Source of the DNA: Allomuricauda sp. | GTDB lineage: Bacteria > Bacteroidota > Bacteroidia > Flavobacteriales > Flavobacteriaceae | Direction: 5' to 3' | Assembly (NCBI RefSeq): GCF_002699205.1 | Contig: NZ_PABT01000034.1 | Span: forward strand, 1 to 64,000 | DNA length: 64,000 nucleotides | In this document: piece by piece, positions 25,573 through 34,979 of the stretch | Position numbering within the stretch: position 1 is the stretch's first letter | Layout: every line of letters starts with the position of its first letter | Program-made: the position numbers and the translations under genes | The notes under the pieces: model-generated | What the model was told of the DNA's origin: nothing | The model's input: only the letters and a program-made list of their open reading frames with translations | Databases searched by the model: none

Positions 25573-27267
25573 ATGCGCAAACTTAGTGTACTGTCACTGA
25601 CATTATTGATTTTTTATGCATGTAAAGAATCCACTGTCGTTCAAGAAAATACCACTGTTTATTTTAATGGGGACATTATAACCATGGAAGGTGAGGAGCC
25701 CGATTATGTAGAAGCCCTGGTGACAAAAGAGGATACCATCGTTTATGTTGGACCTTTGCAAGATGCGAAAGAACAGTTTAAGAATGCCAAGGAGGTGGAT
25801 CTACAAGGCAAAACCTTGTTGCCTGGTTTTGTGGATGGTCACATTCATTTTTCCAGTTTGGGTGCACAGGCCTTGGGAGCAAATTTATTGGCAGATCCTG
25901 ATGGGAACGTAAACACCATTGATGATTTGGTGACAACCCTTAAAACATGGGCTGAGAACAACGGCCCTGAAATATTTGATGGTTGGATTGTTGGTGTTGG
26001 GTATGATGATGCCATCTTTGGGGAGCATCCCACCAAGGAAGATTTGGATAAAGTTTCCACTGAATACCCTGTATTGGCAATTCATATTTCGGGACATATT
26101 TCAGTTATGAACAGTCTGGGATTGGAAAAAATGGGCTATACCGCCGAAACCCAAGATCCAGAAGGTGGAAAAATAAGGCGAATAGAAGGCACCAACGAGC
26201 CCAATGGTGTTTTGGAGGAACTAGCGAGTATTCCTATGTCGTTTAAGCTCACCACTCCCACCACTCCGGAAAAAATAAAACTTTTCTTCAATGCGGCCCA
26301 GGATATAGCCCTAAGTTTCGGATATACCACCGTTCAAGAGGGTAGGGCGCAAGCCTCCCATGAGTCCTTGACCACTTTTGCGGAAAGTGGGGATTTGATC
26401 GTAGATGTACCGGCATACATTGACTATAGCTTGCCCGAAATAATGGAGACTTCATGGTACGATAAAAACTATAAGGACCATTATCGTATAGCAGGGTACA
26501 AGCTTACCTTGGACGGTTCCCCTCAAGGAAGAACGGCTTGGCGAACAGAACCGTATTTGGTGCCACCTCCAGGAGCCGGCAAAGATTACAAAGGTTATCC
26601 TGCAATTCCAGATGACAACAAGGTCCAAGAAATTGTTGATAATGCCTATGAACATGAATGGCAATTACTATGTCATGCCAATGGTGATGCCGCCATCGAC
26701 CAATTTATAAAAACGGTTGCTAATGCAGTTGAGAAGTATGGAAGAGGTGACCGTCGCACTACCTTGATTCATGGACAGTACTTACGCTATGATCAAATTG
26801 ATAGCTTGGCCAAATATGATATCATTCCGTCATTGTTCCCAATGCATACTTTTTATTGGGGCGATTGGCACCGAGAGTTGATAGGAGAGGAGAAAGGCAG
26901 TCATATCAGCCCAATTAAGACCGCACTGGAAAAGTGTGGGATCGTGACCAGTCATACCGATGCGCCAATTGCTCTTCCAAATTTGATGATGATCATGTGG
27001 ACGACCGTAAACCGTGTGACACGTAGTGGTGATATAATCGCACCGGAAGAGGCATTGACACCTTATGAAGCATTGAAATCCATTACTATATGGGGAGCGT
27101 ACCAACATTTTGAAGAGGACACCAAGGGCTCATTAAAAAAAGGGAAGTTGGCAGATATGGTCGTTCTGTCCGAAAATCCACTAAAGATAGATCCTATGAA
27201 ACTCAAGGATATCGTTGTTTTGAAAACCTATAAAAACGGAGAACTTGTTTATACGAAAAACCAATAA
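25573..27267 (+). CDS. Amidohydrolase family 3 lipoprotein (YtcJ-like)
   Basis: This 564-aa metal-dependent hydrolase of the amidohydrolase superfamily (YtcJ/N-substituted formamide deformylase-like) has a lipoprotein signal with C17 (LLIFYAC), placing it in the cell envelope. The metal site is represented by DGHIHF (H90, H92), the later histidines in LLCHANGD and LIHGQ, and the aspartate in SHTDAP. A C-terminal beta-sandwich (GSLKKGKLADMVVLSENP) completes the fold. Family members cleave C-N bonds in amides or formamides; the substrate here is not known. The downstream barrel protein follows after 13 bp, so they form an operon. Confidence 0.87.
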   Translation: MRKLSVLSLTLLIFYACKESTVVQENTTVYFNGDIITMEGEEPDYVEALVTKEDTIVYVGPLQDAKEQFKNAKEVDLQGKTLLPGFVDGHIHFSSLGAQALGANLLADPDGNVNTIDDLVTTLKTWAENNGPEIFDGWIVGVGYDDAIFGEHPTKEDLDKVSTEYPVLAIHISGHISVMNSLGLEKMGYTAETQDPEGGKIRRIEGTNEPNGVLEELASIPMSFKLTTPTTPEKIKLFFNAAQDIALSFGYTTVQEGRAQASHESLTTFAESGDLIVDVPAYIDYSLPEIMETSWYDKNYKDHYRIAGYKLTLDGSPQGRTAWRTEPYLVPPPGAGKDYKGYPAIPDDNKVQEIVDNAYEHEWQLLCHANGDAAIDQFIKTVANAVEKYGRGDRRTTLIHGQYLRYDQIDSLAKYDIIPSLFPMHTFYWGDWHRELIGEEKGSHISPIKTALEKCGIVTSHTDAPIALPNLMMIMWTTVNRVTRSGDIIAPEEALTPYEALKSITIWGAYQHFEEDTKGSLKKGKLADMVVLSENPLKIDPMKLKDIVVLKTYKNGELVYTKNQ

Positions 27268-27280
27268 ATCCAATTTCATC

Positions 27281-27997
27281 ATGAGATATGTCAAAGTGAT
27301 TACATGTTGTTTTGTACTTTTTTCCACGGCACTGTTTTCACAAGAAAATAACAATCAAGACATTGATCCTTCAAAACCGACCAATCTTTATACCCAGTTA
27401 AACACATTAGCTGAGTTTACCTCCGGTGAGGGATACAATATGTATGGAACCCGTATCAATTATCAATATGCCATCAACCCTGATAATTTGATATTGGCCG
27501 AGGTTCCTTTACTTTACAATGATGCCACCAATAAATTTGGGTTATCGGATGTTCGGGTACGCTATTTTTACGCTGCCAAACGAAATTTGTCCCCAACTGT
27601 CATTGCCGTTGTCCCCTTTGCGGACATAACTATTCCGACAGGTTCTGCCGAAAATGGATTGGGAGGGGATACCTGGTCCATTGGTGTAGGTGGGGTTGTG
27701 GGCTTGGCATTGAACCAAAAAGTCTCATTGTTCCCTGGTCTTAACTATGTGTATTTGACCGAATCTGGATCAAGTGGGTTTGGTCTACAGACCAACCTAA
27801 GTTATAAGTTTGATCAACGGTCTTTTGTCTTTGTGAATCCCATTGTCACTTTTTTTGATTTTGATACCGTTTGGCAAGGAGAATTCAATTTTAACCATAT
27901 AGTCACGCCCAACAAGTTCAAGGTCAATGCCGGATGGTATCCCAATTTTACTTCAAAATCAGATACTTTTAGGGTGGGTTGCACTTTTTATTTCTAG
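27281..27997 (+). CDS. Outer-membrane beta-barrel protein of unknown cargo
   Basis: This 238-aa exported protein has a signal peptide (MRYVKVITCCFVLFSTALF, cleaved before SQ) and a mature part rich in alternating, aromatic-ended strands ending in VGCTFYF, as in small outer-membrane barrels. It resembles the 'transporter'/MetA-pathway-type barrels annotated near hydrolases. The frame opens earlier (27245), but only the ATG at 27281 gives a signal peptide; the earlier part overlaps the preceding gene. It is probably cotranscribed with the amidohydrolase 13 bp upstream and may pass a substrate or product across the outer membrane. That role is inferred. Confidence 0.7.
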   Translation: MRYVKVITCCFVLFSTALFSQENNNQDIDPSKPTNLYTQLNTLAEFTSGEGYNMYGTRINYQYAINPDNLILAEVPLLYNDATNKFGLSDVRVRYFYAAKRNLSPTVIAVVPFADITIPTGSAENGLGGDTWSIGVGGVVGLALNQKVSLFPGLNYVYLTESGSSGFGLQTNLSYKFDQRSFVFVNPIVTFFDFDTVWQGEFNFNHIVTPNKFKVNAGWYPNFTSKSDTFRVGCTFYF

Positions 27998-28084
27998 ATT
28001 AGACAATTAGATTCTATCCATACCTAAAACTATGAAGGCTACATTTCTTTGTAAAAGTATTATTAGGTAGATTTTATTGCTAGG

Positions 28085-28200
28085 TAAACACATGAAAATT
28101 GTGTTCAAAAGTTGTTTTTTGCTTTCCGTATTCTGAACGGGATTATCTTTTTTGATTGCAGTATTAAAACATTGATTTTTCAATAATATAATATGGTTCA
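28085..28200. repeat. Copy B of the ~105-bp upstream repeat
   Basis: Matches copy A (24130-24240): AAATTGTGTTCAAAAGTTGT followed by TTTTTTGCTTT, then TTCTGAA, CATTGATTTTT and AATATAATAT at equivalent offsets. It lies about 520 bp upstream of the second susC and has no coding content. Confidence 0.65.
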
Positions 28201-28231
28201 GCCTACGACTTGCCTTATTAAGTAAAATCAT

Positions 28232-28275
28232 AACACTGTTAATCTTACGATTTTCAGTGTTTTGTGTTTTGTTGG
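28232..28275 (+). terminator. Terminator-like hairpin with T-rich tail
   Basis: A 7-bp stem AACACTG / CAGTGTT with a 16-nt loop precedes a TTGTGTTTTG tail. The tail and the following TTTGAATTCATTTAAA resemble the terminator region at 18975-19015. It may end the amidohydrolase/barrel transcript or a short RNA from copy B. Confidence 0.5.
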
Positions 28276-28722
28276 TGCATCGTTTGAATTCATTTAAACC
28301 ACCTTAAAGTTTTATGTAGTTGACAGAAATGGAAATTTCACCATGTTCATTCTATTCTGCCACAGGTAGGATACTATACCCGTCTTTTGCACTCTTGTTA
28401 CCTTATAGGTTTCTCTGAACAATCAATCCGTAGTTGCCATTCTTTACTTTCCCGCTTCTCATAAGATAGTACTTCATAATTATTTATAAATGTTAACAAC
28501 AAGTTTGTCAATCCATACAGGCAGAAACGTTTATACCTACTTGATTCCCTTTTTTTACTTGGCAATTGCAACAGGAAAGGTGGCTGGGAGAGTATAGCTT
28601 CATTATAAATATTAAACATCCATTAAGTTTAGTTCTCATTTTTAAGAAGTTTTTTGAATTAGGACCAGCTTTCCCACCTCCTTGTTCCAAACTATGACTA
28701 AATCAAAAAAATAATTCATTTT
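28276..28722. other. Long susC leader/intergenic region
   Basis: About 450 bp with no convincing reading frame. It begins with the tail shared with the 18.99-kb region. No clear -33/-7 promoter pair was found, although TAAGTTTA at about 28624 is close to a -7 box. A long untranslated leader for the susC transcript is possible. Confidence 0.4.
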
Positions 28723-31700
28723 ATGAAAACAAAAAGTTCTATAGTGCTATTGGCTTTCTGTATGTTGTGTATTCAATTTGCACAGGCCCAGAGCAAAACG
28801 GTAACCGGCAAGGTAACCGACGAGTATGATCTTCCCTTACCCGGAGCAAATATTATAATAGAAGGATCCACGATTGGGGTCCAGACCGATTTTGATGGCA
28901 ATTATTCAATAAAAGCGGATGTTGGGTCCACCCTCGTGTTCAGTTATATTGGTTATCAACAATCGCGAAGAATTGTGGGAAATCAGAATGTAATCAATGT
29001 TAAACTAATGCAAGATACCCAAACTTTGGATGAAGTGGTGGTAACTGCTTTGGGGATGACACGCGAATCCAAAACATTGACATATGCTGTTCAGGAAATT
29101 AAACAGGAACAATTGAACATAACCCAAGACGCGAATATAAAAGCTGCACTTGCGGGTAAGATTGCAGGTGTCCAAATCAACGGACAGGCAGGAAGTAAAC
29201 TGGGACAATCCGGTAAAATAAGGATACGGGGTGCCATTTCATTGACTTCAGACAATGATGCCCTATACGTTGTTGATGGTATTCCTGGAATTGACCCCAA
29301 TAACATTGACATGGAGAACATAGAGTCGCTAAATGTGCTCAAAGGACCCAATGCCACAGCCCTATATGGGCAAAGAGCAGATGCGGGAGTTGTGGTGATC
29401 ACCACAAAAAAGGGGAGTGGGAAAATGAGGGTGGAATTCAACTCTTCCATAACTACGGATCAAGTGGCCTATCTTCCCAAGTACCAAAACCTTTATGGGG
29501 GTGGGTATGATGGTGAAGATTCATGGAGTATCCTTGGAGAAGAACTTCCCATTGAAACCTACCCTGAAATGTGGCACCAGTATGAAGGTATGCGGTATAT
29601 AGCATGGGACAATAATTATGCAGATGAAAGTTGGGGGCCAAAATTTGATGGACAGGAATATGTGCCTTGGTATGCATGGTGGCCGGATAGTCCATATTAT
29701 GGTCAAACCGCAAAATATTCAGCTCAGCCCAACAATATCAAAAACTTTTACAATACAGGGTATACCTTTAAAAACACTTTCGCAGTAAGTGGAGGAGGGG
29801 AGAAAATCAGTGCCAGATTGGCCTATACCAATCTTAGCCAGACCGGGATTACCCCGTACACAAAATTGGAGAAACATTTTATCAGTTCCAATTTGAGTTT
29901 CAATGCAACCGACAAACTTACCATTGAAACTGTGGTAAACTATACCAATTCCAAGATTGATGGGAATTACAACGATGGTTATGGCAACCAGACTTCCGGA
30001 AGTTTCAATAGCTGGTTCAGTAGGGGTGTTGATGTGGATAAACTAAGGGAATTAAAGGATCTCAATACACCAGACGGATTTTCAACTTCATGGAATTGGT
30101 GGGGTCCAGATTACTATGCCTACTATGGAGCAGGATTCAGAAAACCGGCATTCTGGTTCAATCCCTACACGTTTTTGGACAGATATGATCAAAATAGGGA
30201 GACCAACACCTATATAGGAAGTATCACAGCTTCATACAAATTTGATGATCATTGGAAAGCTTCCGCCACTGCATCCAAAAATCAATCAAATTATGCATTT
30301 AACTATTATTTGCCCAACAGTCTGGCTTTCTCGGCAGCTCCCGAACTGTACAATGCTTGGATCAATAGCTTTGGGGTTCTTAGAAATCAAACTGTGGAAA
30401 ATAACTTCAGTGGCTTGTTGGAGTATGAAAACAAATTTGGTGAATTTGACCTGAATGCCTTTGTTGGAGGGAACATCAGAAAAGATTCCTTTGATCAATT
30501 CAGTGCCCAAATGAATCCCAATGCAAACTCGGGAGGACTCATTATTCCTGATTTGTATGATTTTGCCAATGCAGGGGAAGTACCTACCCCGGTCACATTT
30601 GTATCCAATAAACAGGTGAACAGTATCTATTCAAGATTTTCACTTGGGTATAAGGATATGTTGTATTTGGATGGGACCTATAGGAAAGATTGGAGTTCGG
30701 CGCTACCATCGAATAACAATGGGTACGGTTACCCATCCATTGGTACCTCTTTTTTGTTTTCTGAACTAATGCAAAACTCCAATATATTGACTTTTGGAAA
30801 GTTAAGGGCTGGTTGGGCGCAAGTTGGATCGGATGTCGATGCACTGCTGATCAATCCCATCTATGCCATCGGAGCCAAACCATTTTTGGGAGATACCGTT
30901 TTGCAAACTGTTCCCACAACCATAATCGACCCCGAACTGTCCCCTGCATTGAATACTTCATTTGAAGTGGGAATGGACCTTAAATTTTTGGATAACAGGA
31001 TTGGCTTCAGTGCCACATATTATAATGAGACAAGGGAAGATGAAATCATCAGTGTAAGTGTGCCCAGGGGAAGTGGGTTCAATTCTTTCCTGACCAATGC
31101 GGGTGAATCACAACGAAGAGGAATCGAGTTGACCTTGGACACCGATATCATAAGAAATCAAGCATTCAATTGGAACCTTGTTGCCAACTTTTCCAAAAAC
31201 AAGACAACGATCAATAAATTACCGAACGGATTGGATGCAACCGCTGCACCTGGAGGGAATTCATCCTTTGGGGTGGTAAGTATGATCCATGAACTTGGAA
31301 ATAATTGGGGGCAACTGAGGGGTACCGGAATCCTGAGAGACGAAAACGGGACACCTGTCCTGAATGATTCTGGGCTATTTGTCACGGATCCCAACCAATA
31401 TTTGGGAAGTGTACTTCCTGATTTCACAGGAGGTCTTGTCAATACGTTTTCTTACAAGGGCTTAACCCTGACTGCTTCCATTGATTTTCAAAAAGGAGGA
31501 AACTTTTTTTCGTTATCTGAATATTGGGGATCATATTCCGGATTATTGGAAGAAACGGCTGCCATTAATGACAAGGGGAACAATGTACGTGACCCCATTT
31601 CAGAAGGAGGGGGAGTGCACGTTACCGGAGTGGATTCCGAAGGGGCCCCAATGGATGTATATGTTGACGCCTATGATTATTTCACTCAGGGTAGAGCCAA

Positions 31701-31965
31701 TAATATTGCTGAATTGTTCATACATAAAGCAAGTTATATCAAACTTAGGGATATAAGCCTTACCTACAGATTACCGGGAGATTTGATCAATAACATTTTT
31801 GAGAGTGCAAGTATAAGTCTTGTAGGCCGAAATCTAGGTTTGTTGTCCGTTTCCAAAGACAATAAGCATAGATGGGATCCTTCGGAACTTTCACAAACCT
31901 ACGGAGAGAACGGTCAGGTTCCAGGTACACGGAGCTACGGTTTGAATCTAAAATTAATCTTCTAA
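28723..31965 (+). CDS. SusC-type TonB-dependent outer-membrane transporter (second locus)
   Basis: This 1080-aa importer has a signal peptide (1-22, ending FAQA), a carboxypeptidase-regulatory-like domain (about 25-110; PLPGANIIIEG, GVQTDFDGNY), a plug domain (about 115-245; LYVVDGIPG and GQRADAGVVVITTKKG) and a barrel ending SYGLNLKLIF. It is paired with the SusD-like gene 13 bp downstream. The partner's SusD-like_2 class is often linked to peptides or unusual glycans rather than starch-like polymers. No glycoside hydrolase lies near, and the closest enzyme is the amidohydrolase, so an amide- or peptide-containing nutrient is a reasonable guess. Confidence 0.92.
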   Translation: MKTKSSIVLLAFCMLCIQFAQAQSKTVTGKVTDEYDLPLPGANIIIEGSTIGVQTDFDGNYSIKADVGSTLVFSYIGYQQSRRIVGNQNVINVKLMQDTQTLDEVVVTALGMTRESKTLTYAVQEIKQEQLNITQDANIKAALAGKIAGVQINGQAGSKLGQSGKIRIRGAISLTSDNDALYVVDGIPGIDPNNIDMENIESLNVLKGPNATALYGQRADAGVVVITTKKGSGKMRVEFNSSITTDQVAYLPKYQNLYGGGYDGEDSWSILGEELPIETYPEMWHQYEGMRYIAWDNNYADESWGPKFDGQEYVPWYAWWPDSPYYGQTAKYSAQPNNIKNFYNTGYTFKNTFAVSGGGEKISARLAYTNLSQTGITPYTKLEKHFISSNLSFNATDKLTIETVVNYTNSKIDGNYNDGYGNQTSGSFNSWFSRGVDVDKLRELKDLNTPDGFSTSWNWWGPDYYAYYGAGFRKPAFWFNPYTFLDRYDQNRETNTYIGSITASYKFDDHWKASATASKNQSNYAFNYYLPNSLAFSAAPELYNAWINSFGVLRNQTVENNFSGLLEYENKFGEFDLNAFVGGNIRKDSFDQFSAQMNPNANSGGLIIPDLYDFANAGEVPTPVTFVSNKQVNSIYSRFSLGYKDMLYLDGTYRKDWSSALPSNNNGYGYPSIGTSFLFSELMQNSNILTFGKLRAGWAQVGSDVDALLINPIYAIGAKPFLGDTVLQTVPTTIIDPELSPALNTSFEVGMDLKFLDNRIGFSATYYNETREDEIISVSVPRGSGFNSFLTNAGESQRRGIELTLDTDIIRNQAFNWNLVANFSKNKTTINKLPNGLDATAAPGGNSSFGVVSMIHELGNNWGQLRGTGILRDENGTPVLNDSGLFVTDPNQYLGSVLPDFTGGLVNTFSYKGLTLTASIDFQKGGNFFSLSEYWGSYSGLLEETAAINDKGNNVRDPISEGGGVHVTGVDSEGAPMDVYVDAYDYFTQGRANNIAELFIHKASYIKLRDISLTYRLPGDLINNIFESASISLVGRNLGLLSVSKDNKHRWDPSELSQTYGENGQVPGTRSYGLNLKLIF

Positions 31966-31978
31966 AAAAATTGATGTA

Positions 31979-33463
31979 ATGAAAAATATATTTTATTCAA
32001 TTTGGATGTTTTTTGCCCTGATTTTAATGTGGAGCTGCGATAATGTGGATTTTGGGGATGTCAACGACAATCCAAATGGTGCTACAGAACCAAACCCTTC
32101 GTCTTTGTTGGCCAATGCCATGGTAACCTATGCAACCATGACGGGAGGTGATTATTTAATCAGACCAACTCTTTATGTCCAATACCAGTCACAGGTAACT
32201 TATACCAATTTAATGAGATACTCAGAGACACCTTCAACATGGTTTTTGTACTATACCGGTGCCTTGGAAGATCTTAGTGCAACGATCAGTTTTGCGGAAG
32301 ACCCCGCCAATCAGGGAGCAGATTTGGATGCACAAGGGTATCCTGACAACCAAATTGGGGTTGCCAAGCTAATGATGGCAGAAATTATGAAAAGGGTCAC
32401 GGACTGTTATGGGGATGTTCCTTATAGCGAAGCATTTCAAGGATTGGACAATTTGTCACCAGCGTACGATTCCCAAGAAAGTATATACGATGCATTGTTT
32501 GAATTGGTAAAAGAAGCCCGGGATATGATGGATGAATCGGAAGCTGGACCCACTGGGGATGTTATCTTTCATGGCGATGTTTTAAAATGGAAGAAATTTG
32601 CCAATTCCCTTCTTATGCAAATGGCCATACAATTGTCCAACAAATATCCTGATCCTTCAGGAAAAGCTGCAACTGAATTTGTTGCGGCCCTTAACGATTC
32701 CAATGGGGTTATCGAAACCGTAGGTGACGAGCCTTGGTTTACCTATGAAGATTTGGTTGGGTTCAGAAACCCATGGTTTGCCAACAGGACCAGGGATTAC
32801 TTTTTATCCCAAGAGTTCACAGATGCGCTCCATGGATATGCCACCGATTTGAACCCGACCTCCAATACCACCTATGATGCCCGCTTGGAAGTTTATTCTA
32901 CAGATGCGGGACTTGATGGAGTTCCTTACGGGTATCGTGATGAATCGGGTGCCGGCAAAAATCAAATGTCAACCGCAAATTACTGGAATGCGACCTCACC
33001 GTTACCCATGATGACAGCATCTTATACCTGGTTGAACCGTGCTGAAGCTGCAGCACTTGGATGGACTTCCGAAGATCCTGAGACTATGTTGGTGTCAGGG
33101 ATTGAGTTGTCTTATGAAACATTGGACGCACACCATGGCACGTCCATATCCTCTCAGGCCGATGCATACATCCAAGCCAGACTGATTGATGTTGCAAACT
33201 ATGGAATGTTGCAGGTGATAGCCGAAGAAAAATGGGTCTCACTGTTTGGAGAAGGATTTGATGCCTGGGCAGAATGGCGAAGAACGGGAATTCCGGATCT
33301 AAAACCCGCTGCTGATTATATCAACGGTGGTACAATCCCTCAGAGGTATAATTATCCGACCGAAGAGTCCAGTTTGAACAATGAAAATTATACCAAAGGA
33401 GTGAGTACGCTTGAGCCAGCCCAAGATAACAATACTTCTAAAGTTTGGTGGGCCCAAGATTGA
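31979..33463 (+). CDS. SusD-like_2 (SusD/RagB) surface lipoprotein
   Basis: This 494-aa nutrient-binding lipoprotein has a lipobox at C20 (LILMWSC). The mature N-terminus NDNPNGATEPNPSSLLANAM and later ARLIDVANYGMLQVIAEEKW and DAWAEWRRTGIPDL segments are typical of the SusD-like_2 branch. The fold is helical TPR-rich, and the protein caps the SusC barrel encoded immediately upstream. A possible terminator with a 10-bp stem follows 30 bp after the stop. The substrate is unknown. Confidence 0.9.
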   Translation: MKNIFYSIWMFFALILMWSCDNVDFGDVNDNPNGATEPNPSSLLANAMVTYATMTGGDYLIRPTLYVQYQSQVTYTNLMRYSETPSTWFLYYTGALEDLSATISFAEDPANQGADLDAQGYPDNQIGVAKLMMAEIMKRVTDCYGDVPYSEAFQGLDNLSPAYDSQESIYDALFELVKEARDMMDESEAGPTGDVIFHGDVLKWKKFANSLLMQMAIQLSNKYPDPSGKAATEFVAALNDSNGVIETVGDEPWFTYEDLVGFRNPWFANRTRDYFLSQEFTDALHGYATDLNPTSNTTYDARLEVYSTDAGLDGVPYGYRDESGAGKNQMSTANYWNATSPLPMMTASYTWLNRAEAAALGWTSEDPETMLVSGIELSYETLDAHHGTSISSQADAYIQARLIDVANYGMLQVIAEEKWVSLFGEGFDAWAEWRRTGIPDLKPAADYINGGTIPQRYNYPTEESSLNNENYTKGVSTLEPAQDNNTSKVWWAQD

Positions 33464-33495
33464 CCATATAAATGGTTTGAGTAGTTAGGAAAAGT

Positions 33496-33558
33496 GCCTT
33501 TTTGAAGATATGTTTTTTTCTTTTGGAAAACGTAGACTCAAAAAGGCCTTTTGTTTAT
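33496..33558 (+). terminator. Probable terminator after the second susCD pair
   Basis: GCCTTTTTGA (33496-33505) pairs perfectly with TCAAAAAGGC (33538-33547), followed by CTTTTGTTTAT. The 32-nt loop is long, so efficiency is uncertain. Confidence 0.5.
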
Positions 33559-33737
33559 ATAGCTTATGGGGTAGTGACAGCGGTAAAAGGATAATCTAAA
33601 ATTCAAAATAGGATTTAGGACAGAATGGTCAACCGTTGTTGGGTATATTGCACTAAGCTCCCAATATTTTTAATTCGACTTGGTCCCTTTAGGGGATATG
33701 TCGTTGTTGTATTGTGGAATGCAGCTTGGTTTATGGA

Positions 33738-34829
33738 TCAATTTCTATGCAGGAATTCCTTGGGGTTGCATCCTGTACTTTTTTTGAAAGCTTTGTAGAA
33801 TGAACTTCGGTTGTTGAACCCCACATCATATAATACATCGGTAATCTTCGAGTTTTTTTCGTGTTGCAAAATAGCTATAGCTTCGCTGATCCTGTATGAA
33901 TTGATAAAATCGAAAAAGTTTTTGTTGAATTCTTCGTTGATGACTTGTGAGATGTAATTACGTGAAGTCTGTAATTTTGTGGAGAGGTCATCCAATCTCA
34001 AATCCGGTTCCTTGTAAAGTTTATGTTCCCGCATCAAAGCATCCAATTTTGATTTCAATTTCAAGGCCGTTTCCCTGTCCAAACCAGATTTCCGGTATTT
34101 GGCCAAGGGGAGAATTTCCCTGAAAGGACGACCTTGGAAAATTTCTGGCTGCATAAATCCAAAATACATGGTCACAGATACGGTTGTCACAATACCAAGA
34201 TCAATGAAGTAATCGTACCGGGGCGACATAATGTTGAAATTGACCAAGATGATGAACGAAAGGAACAAGAAGGAAAAAGCAAAATAAGATCCCATTAGCA
34301 AATTGAGCCAAAGTTTTTGTTGATACCCCAAGGTTGTCACATTATGGAACTTCGCATAGGTCACGATCGCATAGATGATAAGGTGGGCGGCCAGTAACCA
34401 AATACCCCATGAAGGAAACCAAGTATGCGCCAAAGGGCCAAACGTAAGGACAGCTTCAATTTTTTGTGTACCATCCAAAATATAGAAAGGTCCTAGGGAC
34501 AGAATGACCAAAAGGGTGGGAATCAAATGAAATAGATCTTTTGGGCCAATTCCAATTCCTGTGACTACTCGCCTCATATAAAAATAAATCAAAGGACCGT
34601 ATAGGGTCCAAAAAGGAAAGGCAATTAAATTGAGGTGGACCCAACGGGGTTCATCCAAGAGCCCTGACCACTTCACACAATTGTAAAAAATCTCTATGGA
34701 ATAAAGCATTACATAAAAACCCAAAAGTCTGTTGGAAAAAGAATCTTTGGATTTTTTAAAGGCAAACAAAAGCGACAACAAAATTCCTGCTATACCGAAG
34801 AAAATAAAAATGATGATATGAGCTTCCAT
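33738..34829 (-). CDS. AraC-family regulator with multi-pass membrane N-terminus (2)
   Basis: From the ATG at 34829 the protein has 363 aa. The frame extends six codons to a TTG at 34847, which is less likely. Residues 1-235 form about seven membrane helices and 255-360 an AraC double HTH (LDDLSTKLQTSRNYISQVIN and ITDVLYDVGFNNRSSFYKAF, then GCNPKEFL). It is convergent with the SusC/SusD genes and divergent from the ankyrin gene (150 bp), so either could be its target. Orientation and position fit a local regulator, but the signal is unknown. Confidence 0.85.
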   Translation of the reverse strand: MEAHIIIFIFFGIAGILLSLLFAFKKSKDSFSNRLLGFYVMLYSIEIFYNCVKWSGLLDEPRWVHLNLIAFPFWTLYGPLIYFYMRRVVTGIGIGPKDLFHLIPTLLVILSLGPFYILDGTQKIEAVLTFGPLAHTWFPSWGIWLLAAHLIIYAIVTYAKFHNVTTLGYQQKLWLNLLMGSYFAFSFLFLSFIILVNFNIMSPRYDYFIDLGIVTTVSVTMYFGFMQPEIFQGRPFREILPLAKYRKSGLDRETALKLKSKLDALMREHKLYKEPDLRLDDLSTKLQTSRNYISQVINEEFNKNFFDFINSYRISEAIAILQHEKNSKITDVLYDVGFNNRSSFYKAFKKSTGCNPKEFLHRN

Positions 34830-34979
34830 AGGAACTTTTGAGTGCAATTTTTTTGAAAAAAACGGATAATCGGGAGTGTTTCCACATTATTTGGTCAACA
34901 TTAATTAAAGTTTACTCTTTAATGCTTTAAGGCTACAAAAAAACGCCCACTACATTTAAGCTTTGGATAAACAAACTTT

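Noticed and set aside
28398..28690. Small minus-strand genes in the susC leader
   Set aside because: Two overlapping frames of 60-73 codons lack a start context and protein-like composition.
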